Below are positions 43,889-52,198 of a stretch of 64,000 nt of DNA, in pieces. Position 1 is the first letter of the stretch. The number at the start of each line of letters is the position of its first letter. A program made the position numbers and the translations under genes. The stretch lies in contig NZ_BMTT01000002.1 of NCBI RefSeq assembly GCF_014649815.1, positions 797,857 to 861,856 of the forward strand. The letters are read 5' to 3'. Under the pieces are notes generated by a model. It did not search any database, had not been told where the DNA came from, and was given only the letters and a program-made list of their open reading frames with translations. This stretch comes from Streptomyces mutabilis (GTDB taxonomy: Bacteria; Actinomycetota; Actinomycetes; Streptomycetales; Streptomycetaceae).

Positions 43889-44004
43889 GTGACGGAAACG
43901 GACGCGTACAGGCCGGAACGTGTAAGCGTGGGGGCACGGCAAGGGGTGCGAGCCGATGCGAACCGGCGCGAGCCTCCTAAACAGACGCACGAGAGGGAAC
44001 CCTG

Positions 44005-44694
44005 ATGCGGGACGCGTACCACGAGGAACTGGATTCGATCGGCGACGGTCTGGTGGAGATGGCCCGGCTGGTCGGGTCGGCGATCGGACGCGCCACGACG
44101 GCGATCCTCGACTCCGACCTGAAGCTGGCCGAGGCCGTCATCGAGGCCGACCAGAAGGTCGACGAACTCCAGCACGAGCTGGAGGCCCGGGCGATAACCC
44201 TGCTGGCCCGGCAGCAGCCGGTCGCCACCGACCTGCGCATCGTCGTCACCTCGCTGCGGATGTCGGCCGACCTGGAGCGCTCGGGCGACCTGGCCCAGCA
44301 CGTGGCCAAGCTGGCCCGGCTGCGCTACCCGGAGCGCGCGGTGCCGCACGACCTGCACGCGACCATCCTGGAGATGGGCCAGCTCGCGCAGCGCCTGATG
44401 GCGAAGGCGGCCGAGGTGATCACCACGAAGGACGTCGACCTGGCCCTCCAGCTGGAGCAGGACGACGACGCGATGGACCTCCTGCACCGGACCCTCTTCC
44501 AGCACCTGATGGACGACCGCTGGAAGCACGGCATCGAGACGGCCGTCGACGTCACCCTTCTGGGCCGCTACTACGAGCGCTACGCCGACCACGCCGTCGC
44601 GGTCGCCAAGCGCGTGGTCTACCTGGTCACCGGCGAGCACGCGGACGAGCTCCAGCCGGACATCCAGCCGACGACGCAGGTCGAGGGCGCCTGA
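44005..44694 (+). CDS. phoU: phosphate signalling protein PhoU
   Basis: 229 residues, ATG 44005 preceded by AGAGGGAA. Two homologous three-helix halves with the family E/DxxxD metal motifs: IEADQKVDELQHELEARAIT and LRMSADLERSGDLAQHVAKL in the first half, LEQDDDAMDLLHRTL and GRYYERYADHAVAVAKRVVY in the second. PhoU dampens PhoR signalling when phosphate is plentiful. The upstream PHO box suggests direct control by PhoP. Confidence 0.94.
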   Translation: MRDAYHEELDSIGDGLVEMARLVGSAIGRATTAILDSDLKLAEAVIEADQKVDELQHELEARAITLLARQQPVATDLRIVVTSLRMSADLERSGDLAQHVAKLARLRYPERAVPHDLHATILEMGQLAQRLMAKAAEVITTKDVDLALQLEQDDDAMDLLHRTLFQHLMDDRWKHGIETAVDVTLLGRYYERYADHAVAVAKRVVYLVTGEHADELQPDIQPTTQVEGA

Positions 44695-44803
44695 GACCGC
44701 TCGGGCCGCCTGGGGGCGCACCTGGTCACCCCAGTGCGCCGTTGATGCGACGGCCGCTCCGGGCGTGCAATGGACCGAGGCACACCAGCCTCCAGGAGGA
44801 ACC

Positions 44804-44971
44804 ATGGCCGATTCCCCCAGCACGCCCGGCACGAAGCAGCCCGACCCCACCCGGGAACGCCGCACCGAGCGGCCCCCGGAGATCCGCGCCCTGCCCCTGA
44901 TCGCGGCCTGCGGCTGCGGCTCGGGTTGCGGCTGCGGCTGCCAGTCGGGAAACCCCTGCCAGTGCGGCTGA
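44804..44971 (+). CDS. 55-aa protein with cysteine-rich C-terminus
   Basis: ATG 44804 follows a near-perfect AGGAGGAACC. The first 35 residues are hydrophilic and charged (DSPSTPGTKQPDPTRERRTE), then IRALPLIAACG and a tail of alternating Cys and Gly holding seven cysteines within the last 20 residues. It resembles a metallothionein-like metal-binding tail. A RiPP precursor is the alternative, but no modifying enzyme is nearby. The next gene is a nickel-binding-type DUF4242 protein, which favours metal handling. Confidence 0.7.
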   Translation: MADSPSTPGTKQPDPTRERRTERPPEIRALPLIAACGCGSGCGCGCQSGNPCQCG

Positions 44972-45089
44972 CCCGCTCGTAGCGTCAGCGCCGGCTGAGC
45001 GAGGGCACGGCGGCCGGTTCGCCCCGGCCGCCGTAAGCGCGCACCCTGGAAGAAGGACCCAGCGAAGACCCTGAAGGGGGTGCGAGGCC

Positions 45090-45338
45090 ATGGCTCACTT
45101 CATGGACGTGCACCACGGCATGCACGGCATCACCGCAGACCAGCTCCACCAGGCCCACCAGGCGGACCTCGCCCTGGAGAAGGACGAGAACGTCCACTTC
45201 GAGCGGGCGTGGGCGGACCCCGGCTCCGGCACGATCTACTGCCTCTCCGAGGGCCCGTCGGCCGACGCGGTCCAGCGCGTCCACGAACGCGCGGGCCACA
45301 GGGCGGACGAAATCCACGAGGTACCGCTGACGGTCTAG
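45090..45338 (+). CDS. DUF4242 ferredoxin-like fold protein (SCO4226-type, nickel binding)
   Basis: 82 residues from ATG 45090. The His-rich start HFMDVHHGMHGITADQLHQA and the core CLSEGPSADAVQRVHERAGH match the DUF4242 family; the S. coelicolor member SCO4226 has been described structurally as a nickel-binding dimer of ferredoxin-like fold. The histidines near residues 3, 8, 9 and 12 are the likely ligands. It follows the Cys-rich small gene by 118 bp on the same strand. Confidence 0.85.
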   Translation: MAHFMDVHHGMHGITADQLHQAHQADLALEKDENVHFERAWADPGSGTIYCLSEGPSADAVQRVHERAGHRADEIHEVPLTV

Positions 45339-45441
45339 GCCCGGCCCCGCTTTGAGTACGGGTACTCAGGCTCCCCGGCGTGCCGCGTCCCACCCTGGAA
45401 CAGGAAGAGGACGAAGACGACCCCGGGGAGACCGAGACCCG

Positions 45442-45795
45442 ATGAAGACCAGCACCCGGATACGCACGCTCACCCGCCTGACCGTCGCCAACCGCGCTTC
45501 GGCCGTCTACCTGGCCCTGGTCGGCGGCGCGATGGCCGTCGCGGCACTGGAACCCCTGTTCGCGAACAACCCGGACGCCTCCCTCATCTGGGTCTGGCCG
45601 GCCCTGTTCACCTTCCCGGCCTTCGGCTTCGTGGCGTGGCTCGGCGAGGCGGGCTGGGGCGGCGATGCCCCGGCGTGGTTCCTCGTCGGCGGCATCGTGC
45701 TGTCGGCGCTGGCCCAGTCACTGGCGCTGGGGGCGGCGTGGGAGGGGCTGCGAGGCCGGCGGCGGGGGCGAGGGCGGCTGACGACGGCGGGCTGA
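45442..45795 (+). CDS. SCO4225-family membrane protein
   Basis: 117 residues from ATG 45442. Three hydrophobic segments (AVYLALVGGAMAVAALEPLF; LIWVWPALFTFPAFGFVAWL; WFLVGGIVLSALAQSLALGA) and a basic Arg-rich C-terminus. The WVWPALFTFPxF motif and the order next to the DUF4242 gene match the uncharacterised Streptomyces membrane protein family named after SCO4225. Function unknown. Confidence 0.8.
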   Translation: MKTSTRIRTLTRLTVANRASAVYLALVGGAMAVAALEPLFANNPDASLIWVWPALFTFPAFGFVAWLGEAGWGGDAPAWFLVGGIVLSALAQSLALGAAWEGLRGRRRGRGRLTTAG

Positions 45796-45811
45796 GCCGC
45801 GAGCGCCGCAG

Positions 45812-46652
45812 AGATGGGACAGCCCCTCCGGACCGGACGACTTCGACGACTGGGTGATCCGCACCGTACTGAACCCGGAGACGCCCCTCTTCCGCGAAGC
45901 GCGCTACCTCCTCGCCGAGGAACCCGACCTGCGCGACACCGCGCTCTACCTCTCGGTACTCGGAGCGGTGGCCGAGGGCAACACCACGCGCGGCGGCATG
46001 GCCGGCTACCTGGAACGCAAGGCCACCGACATCGCCCATCCCATCAACGTCCTGGAGGACGCCGGGCCTGCTTCAGCGCGAGGCGGACGCCTTCCGCGCC
46101 AACCGCTCCACCTATCGCATCTCGGAACCCCTGATCGCCTTCTACCACGCCGTGATGCGCCCGGTCTGGCCCCAACTCGAACGCCCGGGCAACGCGGCCC
46201 GGGTCTGGAAGGCCAGCCGACGCCGCTTCGTGGCCAACGTCCTCGGCCCCCACTTCGAACAGGTCTGCCGCGAGTGGGCCCTGCATCACGCCGACCCCGA
46301 CCTCCTCGGTGGTCTCCCCGCCCACGTCGGCCACGGCGTCGTGAACGACCCTCCGACACGCACGTTCCACGAGGTGGACGTCGCCGTCGTGGGAGTCGCC
46401 GACGGTACAAAGCCTCCCCTGCTGGCGATCGGCGAGGCCGAGTGGAACGACACGACGGGCATCGCCCACATCGACCGCCTGTGCCACATCCGCGACGTCA
46501 TCACCCGCACCGCCCGCTACGACACCAGCCGCACGAAGCTCCTCTGCTTCAGCGGCACGGGCTTCAACGACAAGACCCGCCAGGCCGCCGACACGTCACC
46601 GGACGTACAACTGGTGGACCTGCCGGAGCTGTACGGCATGCCGCACCCCTGA
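45812..46652 (+). pseudogene. frameshifted, N-terminally truncated DUF234-type ATPase
   Basis: The first part reads DDFDDWVIRTVLNPETPLFR and EARYLLAEEPDLRDTALYLS; near 46068 a single extra base moves the rest (LLQREADAFRANRSTYRISE, then RFVANVLGPHFEQVCREWAL, HEVDVAVVGV, LAIGEAEWNDT) to another frame that continues to the stop at 46652. Together they form the helical middle and the DUF234 (PD-(D/E)XK-like) C-terminus of archaeal-type ATPases. The N-terminal P-loop domain is missing entirely. There is no usable start, so the gene is dead. Confidence 0.8.
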
Positions 46653-46746
46653 CCACGCCCCTCCCCCGCACCCGACCGAACCGGACCCCAACGATCGGGA
46701 AGCGCACCCCCGCCCCCTGCCACGGTGGATGTCGAAAGGAGGCCTC

Positions 46747-47616
46747 GTGATCTCGGCACTCAACAAGCTCATCGACCTCGTCGAAAAACACCTCACCGAG
46801 GAACTCGACGTCCCCGCACTGGCCGGAACGCTCGGCACCACCGAGTACCACCTGCGCCGGATGTTCTCGTCGCTGGCGGGCATGCCGCTGTCGGAGTACG
46901 TGCGCCGGCGCCGCATGACGGTCGCCGCCGCCGACGTCGTACGCGGTGAGGACGACCTGCTGAGCATCGCCGTACGTTACGGATACGGCTCCACGGAGGC
47001 GTTCGGACGTGCGTTCCGGACGGTCCACGGCGCCGCTCCGCGTGACGTACGCCGTGACGGAGGCCCCCTTCAGACACAACCGCAGCTCAGGTTCCGCCTG
47101 ACCGTCGAAGGGAGCACCCCCATGGACACCCGCTTCGCCGACCGCCCCGCCTTCCGCCTGATCGGCCACGCCACCCGCGTCCCACTCATCCACGAGGGCG
47201 TCAACCCGCACATCCAGCAGCACATCGCCGCGCTGCCGCAGCAGGAGCACGCCCGCCTGAAGTCCCTCGGCGACACCGACCCGGCGGGCCTGCTCCAGGT
47301 CTGCGACGACCTGGCCCCCGACAGCCCCGAGGGCAGCGAACTGACCTACCTGCACGGGGTCGCCGTCACCCGGGACACCCCGGCCCCCGACGACCTCGAC
47401 GCCATCGAGGTACCGGCCGGCCGGTGGGTGGTCTTCCGCAGCGCGGGCCCGTACCCGGAAACCCTCCAGACGACCTGGGCGGCCACCGCCTCGGAATGGT
47501 TCCCGTCCAACCCGTGGCGACTGCGCCCGGGCCCCTCGATCGTCGCCGTCCTCGACCGCGCGGGGGACTTCTCGACGGCGACCTGCGAACTGTGGCTCCC
47601 GGTGGAGCCCGCGTAA
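46747..47616 (+). CDS. AraC-family regulator with GyrI-like effector domain
   Basis: 289 residues from GTG 46747, which has AAAGGAGG five bases upstream; ATG 46729 is less well placed. N-terminal AraC HTH pair: LIDLVEKHLTEELDVPALAG, then TTEYHLRRMFSSLAGMPLSE and GYGSTEAFGRAFRTVHGAAP. The C-terminal about 155 residues form a GyrI/BmrR-type ligand-binding domain (FRLIGHATRVPLIHEGVNPH, IEVPAGRWVVFRSAGPYPET). Rob and BmrR-like regulators of this design respond to hydrophobic or cationic drugs. No obvious target gene is adjacent. Confidence 0.88.
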   Translation: MISALNKLIDLVEKHLTEELDVPALAGTLGTTEYHLRRMFSSLAGMPLSEYVRRRRMTVAAADVVRGEDDLLSIAVRYGYGSTEAFGRAFRTVHGAAPRDVRRDGGPLQTQPQLRFRLTVEGSTPMDTRFADRPAFRLIGHATRVPLIHEGVNPHIQQHIAALPQQEHARLKSLGDTDPAGLLQVCDDLAPDSPEGSELTYLHGVAVTRDTPAPDDLDAIEVPAGRWVVFRSAGPYPETLQTTWAATASEWFPSNPWRLRPGPSIVAVLDRAGDFSTATCELWLPVEPA

Positions 47617-47630
47617 GTCCCTCGAAGAGG

Positions 47631-47705
47631 GCGGGACGACCGGATTCGAACCGGCGTCCTCGCGGTTCTGGAGACCGCTCGCGTCGACCGCTGCGCTACG
47701 TCCCG
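47631..47705 (-). tRNA. tRNA-Trp (CCA)-like gene with non-canonical stems
   Basis: On the minus strand: acceptor CGGGACG/CGTCCCG, anticodon arm GCGGT-CTCCAGA-ACCGC with anticodon CCA, and T arm CCGG-TTCGAAT-CCGG are excellent. The D arm (GCGCAGCGGTCGACGCGA) pairs poorly, and the acceptor pairing extends five further base pairs outside the tRNA, 12 bp in all (47627-47638 / 47699-47710). The discriminator would be C. It may be a second divergent tRNA-Trp or a tRNA-like pseudogene. Confidence 0.6.
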
Positions 47706-47740
47706 CCCTCGGCCGCGATCGTAACGGCTGAGGGCGGGAC
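47700..47740 (+). terminator. hairpin overlapping the tRNA-like gene, possible araC-gene terminator
   Basis: gtcccgccctc (47700-47710) and gagggcgggac (47730-47740) form an 11-bp perfect stem with a 19-nt loop. Read on the plus strand it would terminate transcription from the AraC-family gene. Its left arm is also the extended acceptor strand of the tRNA-like gene. Confidence 0.5.
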
Positions 47741-47850
47741 GGTCGCGCGAGATGCGCGGGTGCCCCGCGCGAAGTAGGACAAGATCTGACCTCGATGCCT
47801 CATAGCGTGGTCCTACACCGACGGAGCAGGAACCCCGGAAGGCGGACACC

Positions 47851-48408
47851 ATGACCTCCAACGAGCAGACCACCCGCGAAGCGGCCACGGCGACGGCAGC
47901 CACCGGCGAGCGCGCCGACCTGCTGGAGATGCTGGCCAAGCACCGGCACTTCCTGCGCTTCACCACCCGCGACCTCACCGACGAGCAGGCCGGCCTCCGG
48001 CCCACCGCCGGCGAGCTGTGCCTGGGCGGTCTGATCAAGCACGTGACGTCGGTCGAGCGGGGCTGGGTCGACTTCATCCTGGAGGGCCCGTCCGCGATGG
48101 GCGACTTCACGGCCATGACCGAGGCCGACTGGGCCGAGCGGGACGCCGAGTTCCGCATGCTGCCCGGTGAGACGCTGGACGGCGTACTGGCCGCCTACGC
48201 CGAGGTCGCCCGCCGCACCGACGACCTGGTCGCCACCCTCCCCGACCTCGACGCCGCGTGGCCGCTGCCGAAGGCCCCGTGGTTCGAGGCCGACGCACAG
48301 TGGTCGGCCCGCCGGGTGCTGATGCACATCATCGCCGAGACCGCCCAGCACGCCGGTCACGCCGACATCATCCGGGAGACCCTGGACGGCGCGAAGAGCA
48401 TGGGCTGA
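47851..48408 (+). CDS. DinB-family protein (DUF664-type)
   Basis: 185 residues, ATG 47851 with GGAAGG upstream. Four-helix DinB/mycothiol-transferase-type fold: ADLLEMLAKHRHFLRFTTRD, GGLIKHVTSVERGWVDFILE and SARRVLMHIIAETAQHAGHA. The histidines in GGLIKHV and in ETAQHAGHADII are the usual metal ligands of this superfamily. Members in actinobacteria include mycothiol-dependent thiol transferases; the substrate here is unknown. It reads away from the tRNA-like gene. Confidence 0.85.
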   Translation: MTSNEQTTREAATATAATGERADLLEMLAKHRHFLRFTTRDLTDEQAGLRPTAGELCLGGLIKHVTSVERGWVDFILEGPSAMGDFTAMTEADWAERDAEFRMLPGETLDGVLAAYAEVARRTDDLVATLPDLDAAWPLPKAPWFEADAQWSARRVLMHIIAETAQHAGHADIIRETLDGAKSMG

Positions 48409-49239
48409 CAACACCCGGTGGATACGCCCCTCACTTGTGCCGAGCGTGCGAGCGAGGGACGTGCTCGTGACTTCTGCGGCACCCGACATCGTCAGTGGTC
48501 GTCGCTGGTGTGCTGAACGCGTGGTCGGCTTCCGAGGGCGTCCAGCTCTGTGGAGCGGCTGCATCCCCGGTCCTGTCCGGGGGCGGCCCGGGAGCGACCC
48601 GGGACCCGACCGACGGCCGGGCTTCGTCGATGGCCAAGAGTGACATCCGCCAGGGCCGACCACGCACCAAACGTGCAGCGAGGCCAGACACGCCGGTTGG
48701 CCGCGCTCGCACTCAGACGTCGAAGTCGTAATCCAAGACGTACGACGCGGCGTCCAGCGTCATTTCGTTGACCTCGACGGAACGACCGTCGCCCGCGCCC
48801 CGAGCTGGACCGGATGACCGACGGGCTCAACCACCAAGGTGGTGCAGCGGTGATTGAGGCTCGGCATTGACAGCCGGACCGGCTTCCTGGCTTCGCGGCA
48901 TCTGCTTGCAGGCTGGCACCGGCCGCTGGCGTGCTACCTCAAGCGCAGGGCCGACACGCTGATGCCCTCCTCTGGTGGCAGGCTCCCTCAGCTTGACGGC
49001 GGAACCGAGTCCGGCCCGAGGGCGATGCTTGGCGGCCCTGTGACTGCGGCTCTCGTGGCCGTAACCGGCCGACCGACAGCCCGCCCGAAACCGAGGACCG
49101 CGCATGCTACCGCTCCTCGTCGAGGATTCCACGGCCGCCAGTCCCGGGCGACTCCGCGCCGCATGGCAGGCGGCCCACAAGCCCGCTGCCGGAGTGTCCC
49201 GGCACATGCAACTTGGGCGCGTAGCGAGTCCTGATCAAT
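48409..49239. other. non-coding, degraded region
   Basis: No open frame with convincing codon bias, ribosome-binding site or recognisable domain. Composition is less biased than in the genes around it. It is probably decayed mobile DNA, since transposase fragments follow directly. Confidence 0.5.
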
Positions 49240-49404
49240 GGGTGGCCCATCGAGGGCCTTTGTCCCAGATCATCGAGGCACGTAGGAGCAGGCCGGCGAG
49301 GTAGCTGTCCGGCTTCTTGTCGTATCGGGTGGCCGATGCCGCGGCCTCCGCTTGTTGATCAGCCGCTCGCTGGTGTTTCCCTTCTCGTAGAGGTCGGCGT
49401 CGAC
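49240..49404 (-). pseudogene. transposase C-terminal fragment (IS5/DDE type)
   Basis: On the minus strand VDADLYEKGNTSERLINK (49404 down to about 49350) and, after a frameshift, ATRYDKKPDSYLAGLLLRAS (about 49336 downward) followed by MIW are the C-terminal end of IS5-type transposases, where NTxERxxNKLK carries the catalytic Glu and ATRYDK is conserved. The rest of this copy is not contiguous. Confidence 0.75.
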
Positions 49405-49619
49405 TGGCGGGCCGACCGAGACTGCGGCAGAGCCCTTTCCCTGACCCGACCCGGACCTTTTCCGCCCTGGGGCCCCGATCGCCCCTGAGCAGTCCCCGAT
49501 CAGACCCGGAGAAGCCCCTGACAGGGGCTCCACATGGTCGACAGTGCACCTAACGTGACGACGGTGCACGGGCCGGGTCCGCATGCCTGACACGACCGCT
49601 CTCTTCACGAGGAGGTTCC

Positions 49620-51104
49620 ATGCCGTTAAGGGGCAGATCCGCACTGCGGCGCATTGCCGTGCGAGGCACGACCATGGCCGTGGCAGCCACCATGGCCGTC
49701 ATCACCGGCCTCCCCGCCGCTCCCGCGGTCCACGCGTCGCCGTCTGCCGCAGGGGCCCTGCGGTGGGCACCGTGTGACGACCCGGAGAAGCCGGGAGCCG
49801 AGTGCGCCACTCTTTCGGTGCCAGTCGACTGGACCCACCCGGACGGGCCGAGACTCGACCTGGCTGTGGCCCGCCGCAAGGCCACCGACCCCGGCGCACG
49901 CGTCGGCTCGATGGTGTTCGGCCCCGGCGGGCCGGGCGATTCGGGTGTGGAGATGGTGGTGGGGCGTATCAGCCGGTTCAGCCCCGAGATCCGCCGCAGG
50001 TTCGACATCGTCAGCTTCGACCCGCGGGGCGTGGGCGGCAGCGCCCCTGTGACCTGCTCCGGCGCCCTGCTTGCCGAGCGGCCGTCACCGGAGCTGAAGA
50101 GCCAGGCGGACTTCGACGCCACCATGGCGTACAACAGGCGGCTCGGTGCCGACTGCCGGGCCCGTACCGGCCCGGTGTTCGACCACCTTGACACCGCCCA
50201 GACGGTCCGGGACGTGGACGCCCTCCGGGCCGCCCTCGGCGAGCGGAAACTGACCTTCCATGGCAGCTCGTACGGCACGCTGCTCGGGGCACAGTACGCC
50301 GAAACCTACCCGCGCCGCATGCGCGCGATGGTGCTGGAGAGCGTCATGGACCACAGCGTGCAGGCCACCCGTGACTTCCTGCAGGCCGAGGCGGCCACGG
50401 CAGAGGATTCATTCCAGGAGTTCGTGAAGTGGTGCGACGGTGCCGCAGACTGCGCGCTGCACGGCCGCGACGTCCGCACCGTCTGGCAGGGCCTGTTGGC
50501 CCGGGCCGGGCGCGGCGAGCTGGAGGACCCTGCGAAGCCGGGCACCTCGTTGTCGTCTTCTGACCTGGTCAACAAGATCGCGTTCCGGAAGCTCTACGAG
50601 GCCGACTACGCGGGCCTGGCCACGGCGATCGCGGGGATGGAGGCGAGCAAGCCGCTGCCCGCGTCGCCCGCCTCGACAGCGCCGCTGCCTACGGCCACGC
50701 CGGTCTTCTGCTCGGACTGGCACCTGCCAGTGCGCGACTACAAGGAGTACGCCTCGCTCGTCGCCATGATGAACATGACGGCGCCTGACCTGCCTTACCT
50801 GCTGCCGATCCACATGGCAGCGGCGTGTCTGGGCGCGCCGACCGCCAACCCGCAGCACCGCCTGGACGTAAACGGTGCCCCGCCGATCCTGGTGTCCAAC
50901 GCGCTGCATGACCCCGCCACCGGCTACCCGTGGGCGGTCTCGGTGGCCCGGCAGCTCGGCCGCAGCGGCGTGCTCCTCACCTACGAGGGCCACGGCCACG
51001 GCAGCGTCACCAGCGGCCCGTGTATGGAGGACGCCGTGGACAGCTACCTCACCGACCTGGCAGTCCCACGACGGGGCACCAGCTGCCCCGCCGTGCCGTC
51101 CTGA
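49620..51104 (+). CDS. secreted alpha/beta hydrolase, tripeptidyl aminopeptidase (TAP) family
   Basis: 494 residues, ATG 49620 with GAGGAGG upstream. A twin-arginine-poor, Ala-rich signal peptide ends near AVHASPSA. The mature protein has the oxyanion segment MVFGPGGPGDSGV, the nucleophile Ser in FHGSSYGTLLGAQYAETYP, the acid Asp in NALHDPATGYPWA and the catalytic His in YEGHGHGSV. A lid region holds FQEFVKWCDGAADCALHG. Such enzymes release tripeptides or cleave proline-specific esters outside the cell. It lies between transposase fragments, and a dead relative lies at 29.9 kb. Confidence 0.9.
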   Translation: MPLRGRSALRRIAVRGTTMAVAATMAVITGLPAAPAVHASPSAAGALRWAPCDDPEKPGAECATLSVPVDWTHPDGPRLDLAVARRKATDPGARVGSMVFGPGGPGDSGVEMVVGRISRFSPEIRRRFDIVSFDPRGVGGSAPVTCSGALLAERPSPELKSQADFDATMAYNRRLGADCRARTGPVFDHLDTAQTVRDVDALRAALGERKLTFHGSSYGTLLGAQYAETYPRRMRAMVLESVMDHSVQATRDFLQAEAATAEDSFQEFVKWCDGAADCALHGRDVRTVWQGLLARAGRGELEDPAKPGTSLSSSDLVNKIAFRKLYEADYAGLATAIAGMEASKPLPASPASTAPLPTATPVFCSDWHLPVRDYKEYASLVAMMNMTAPDLPYLLPIHMAAACLGAPTANPQHRLDVNGAPPILVSNALHDPATGYPWAVSVARQLGRSGVLLTYEGHGHGSVTSGPCMEDAVDSYLTDLAVPRRGTSCPAVPS

Positions 51105-51116
51105 CAACTCGCCGAT

Positions 51117-51143
51117 CCGGATCCGTCTGGAAGGCGGATCCGG
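51117..51143. terminator. hairpin after the TAP-family hydrolase gene
   Basis: Perfect 9-bp inverted repeat ccggatccg / cggatccgg with a 9-nt loop, 13 bp after the stop codon. It could be the gene's terminator or the end of the adjoining IS remnant. Confidence 0.55.
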
Positions 51144-51155
51144 TAGCAAGACGAT

Positions 51156-51519
51156 CATGACGCGCAGACGAGTTACGGACGACCAGTGGAAGTGATCGAG
51201 CCGTTCATGCCGATTGGCGAGTACGGTCCGTACCCCGAGCGGCTGCGGGATCAGTTCGACCGAGTGATCTGGCGATTCAGGACAGGCGCTCAATGGCGTG
51301 AGATGTCCGGCGAGTTCGGGCCCTGGCCGACCGTCTACGGACGCTTCCGGGTCTGGAAGAACGCCGGCGTCTTCACCGCTAGGAAGCCGCAGACGAGCAG
51401 GAACACGCCCGGGAAAAAGGGGCGACGAGGCGGAACAGAACGGGCGGAACGACAGAAGCGAACCTGGGCATGCCGACAAGGCGTACTCGTCCCGCGCCGA
51501 CCGCGCCCACTTGCGCAAA
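51156..51519 (+). pseudogene. transposase N-terminal half, IS5 type, frameshifted
   Basis: ATG 51156 begins MTRRRVTDDQWK and hits a stop; in the neighbouring frame the protein continues VIEPFMPIGEYGPYPERLRD, then FDRVIWRFRTGAQWREMSGE and PWPTVYGRFRVWKNAGVF. After an internal deletion DKAYSSRADRAHLRK follows in a third frame and ends at 51519. This is the DUF4096 and early catalytic part of an IS5-type transposase, carrying the conserved DKAYSSR. Confidence 0.8.
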
Positions 51520-51521
51520 CC

Positions 51522-51596
51522 GGCGTCGAAAGCAACGGGACGGCCGCCCCGGCTGCCCTTCTTCTTGCGGTTGGCAGCCTGGTCCTTCCCCTCAGG
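51522..51596 (-). pseudogene. inverted transposase middle fragment
   Basis: On the minus strand PEGKDQAANRKKKGSRGGRP followed by VAFDA is the section of the same transposase family that normally follows DKAYSSRxxRxxLRxR. It abuts the plus-strand N-terminal half at about 51520 but in the opposite orientation, so an inversion breakpoint lies at that point. Confidence 0.75.
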
Positions 51597-51597
51597 A

Positions 51598-51996
51598 GTC
51601 ACGGTCATCCCGGCAGCCATCGGTGCCACTGTCCTCACGCTCGGTACTGTCCTGACCCTCGTCACCCAGCTCATGGGCACCACCATCCGAGGCGACGACC
51701 TGCCCGCCGACTACCCCAGCGAAAAGGGCGGCTGGCAGACCGCCTGGTTCTACGTCTGCTACGCACCGCTGATCCTTTGGGGACCACTGCTGGCCGTACT
51801 GACCATCGCCTACTGGAAGCGCCACCGCGCCCCATCACATGCTTGCGCGGGCCTGAGTGGCAGGAAAAGACGGCACTCTGCGAGTGATCACGCAAGACGC
51901 ATGCTCGATCGTGTCGTTGGCGGAATAACAGGCGCCCTCGCCCCACCGCAGCAACAAGGCCCCTGCCAGCGGATAATCCGCAGGCAGGAGCCTTGA
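51598..51996 (+). pseudogene. 5'-truncated membrane protein
   Basis: Immediately after the inverted fragment the plus frame reads IPAAIGATVLTLGTVLTLVT, then LPADYPSEKGGWQTAWFYVC and APLILWGPLLAVLTIAYWKR, two good membrane segments with actinobacterial codon bias. It has no start of its own and continues out of transposase sequence. It is probably the C-terminal part of a gene cut by the IS. Family not recognised. Confidence 0.5.
51962..51988. terminator. stem-loop terminator-like hairpin
   Basis: cctgcc-a-gcgga / tccgc-a-ggcagg with a taa loop gives an 11-bp stem with one A-A mismatch. It lies near the end of the truncated membrane protein frame and between it and a leftward fragment ending PGKTQGKKK (stop at 52007, minus strand), so it could serve either side. 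Confidence 0.5.
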
Positions 51997-52198
51997 TCAG
52001 TTCTGCTTACTTCTTCTTGCCCTGGGTCTTGCCGGGAATCTTGGTGAGCTGGGTTTTTGCTGGTCAGGGGCGGCGGGTCCGTGCGCCTGGTGGTCGTCGT
52101 TGGGCGTCATTGGTCGCTGCCGAGCAGCCTCGAACGGCCCAGGGACGGCCCAGCGATGGGGGAGCCGTTCCCCTGCTACACCGGGCTATCGTGCCGTC

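Noticed and set aside
44804-44971. Lanthipeptide or thiopeptide precursor
   Set aside because: The Cys-rich core is suggestive but has almost no Ser/Thr partners and there is no modification enzyme or transporter nearby; metal binding is simpler.
49240-51600. Composite transposon carrying the hydrolase
   Set aside because: The transposase pieces are partial, of mixed orientation and lack matching terminal repeats, so no functional composite element can be defined.
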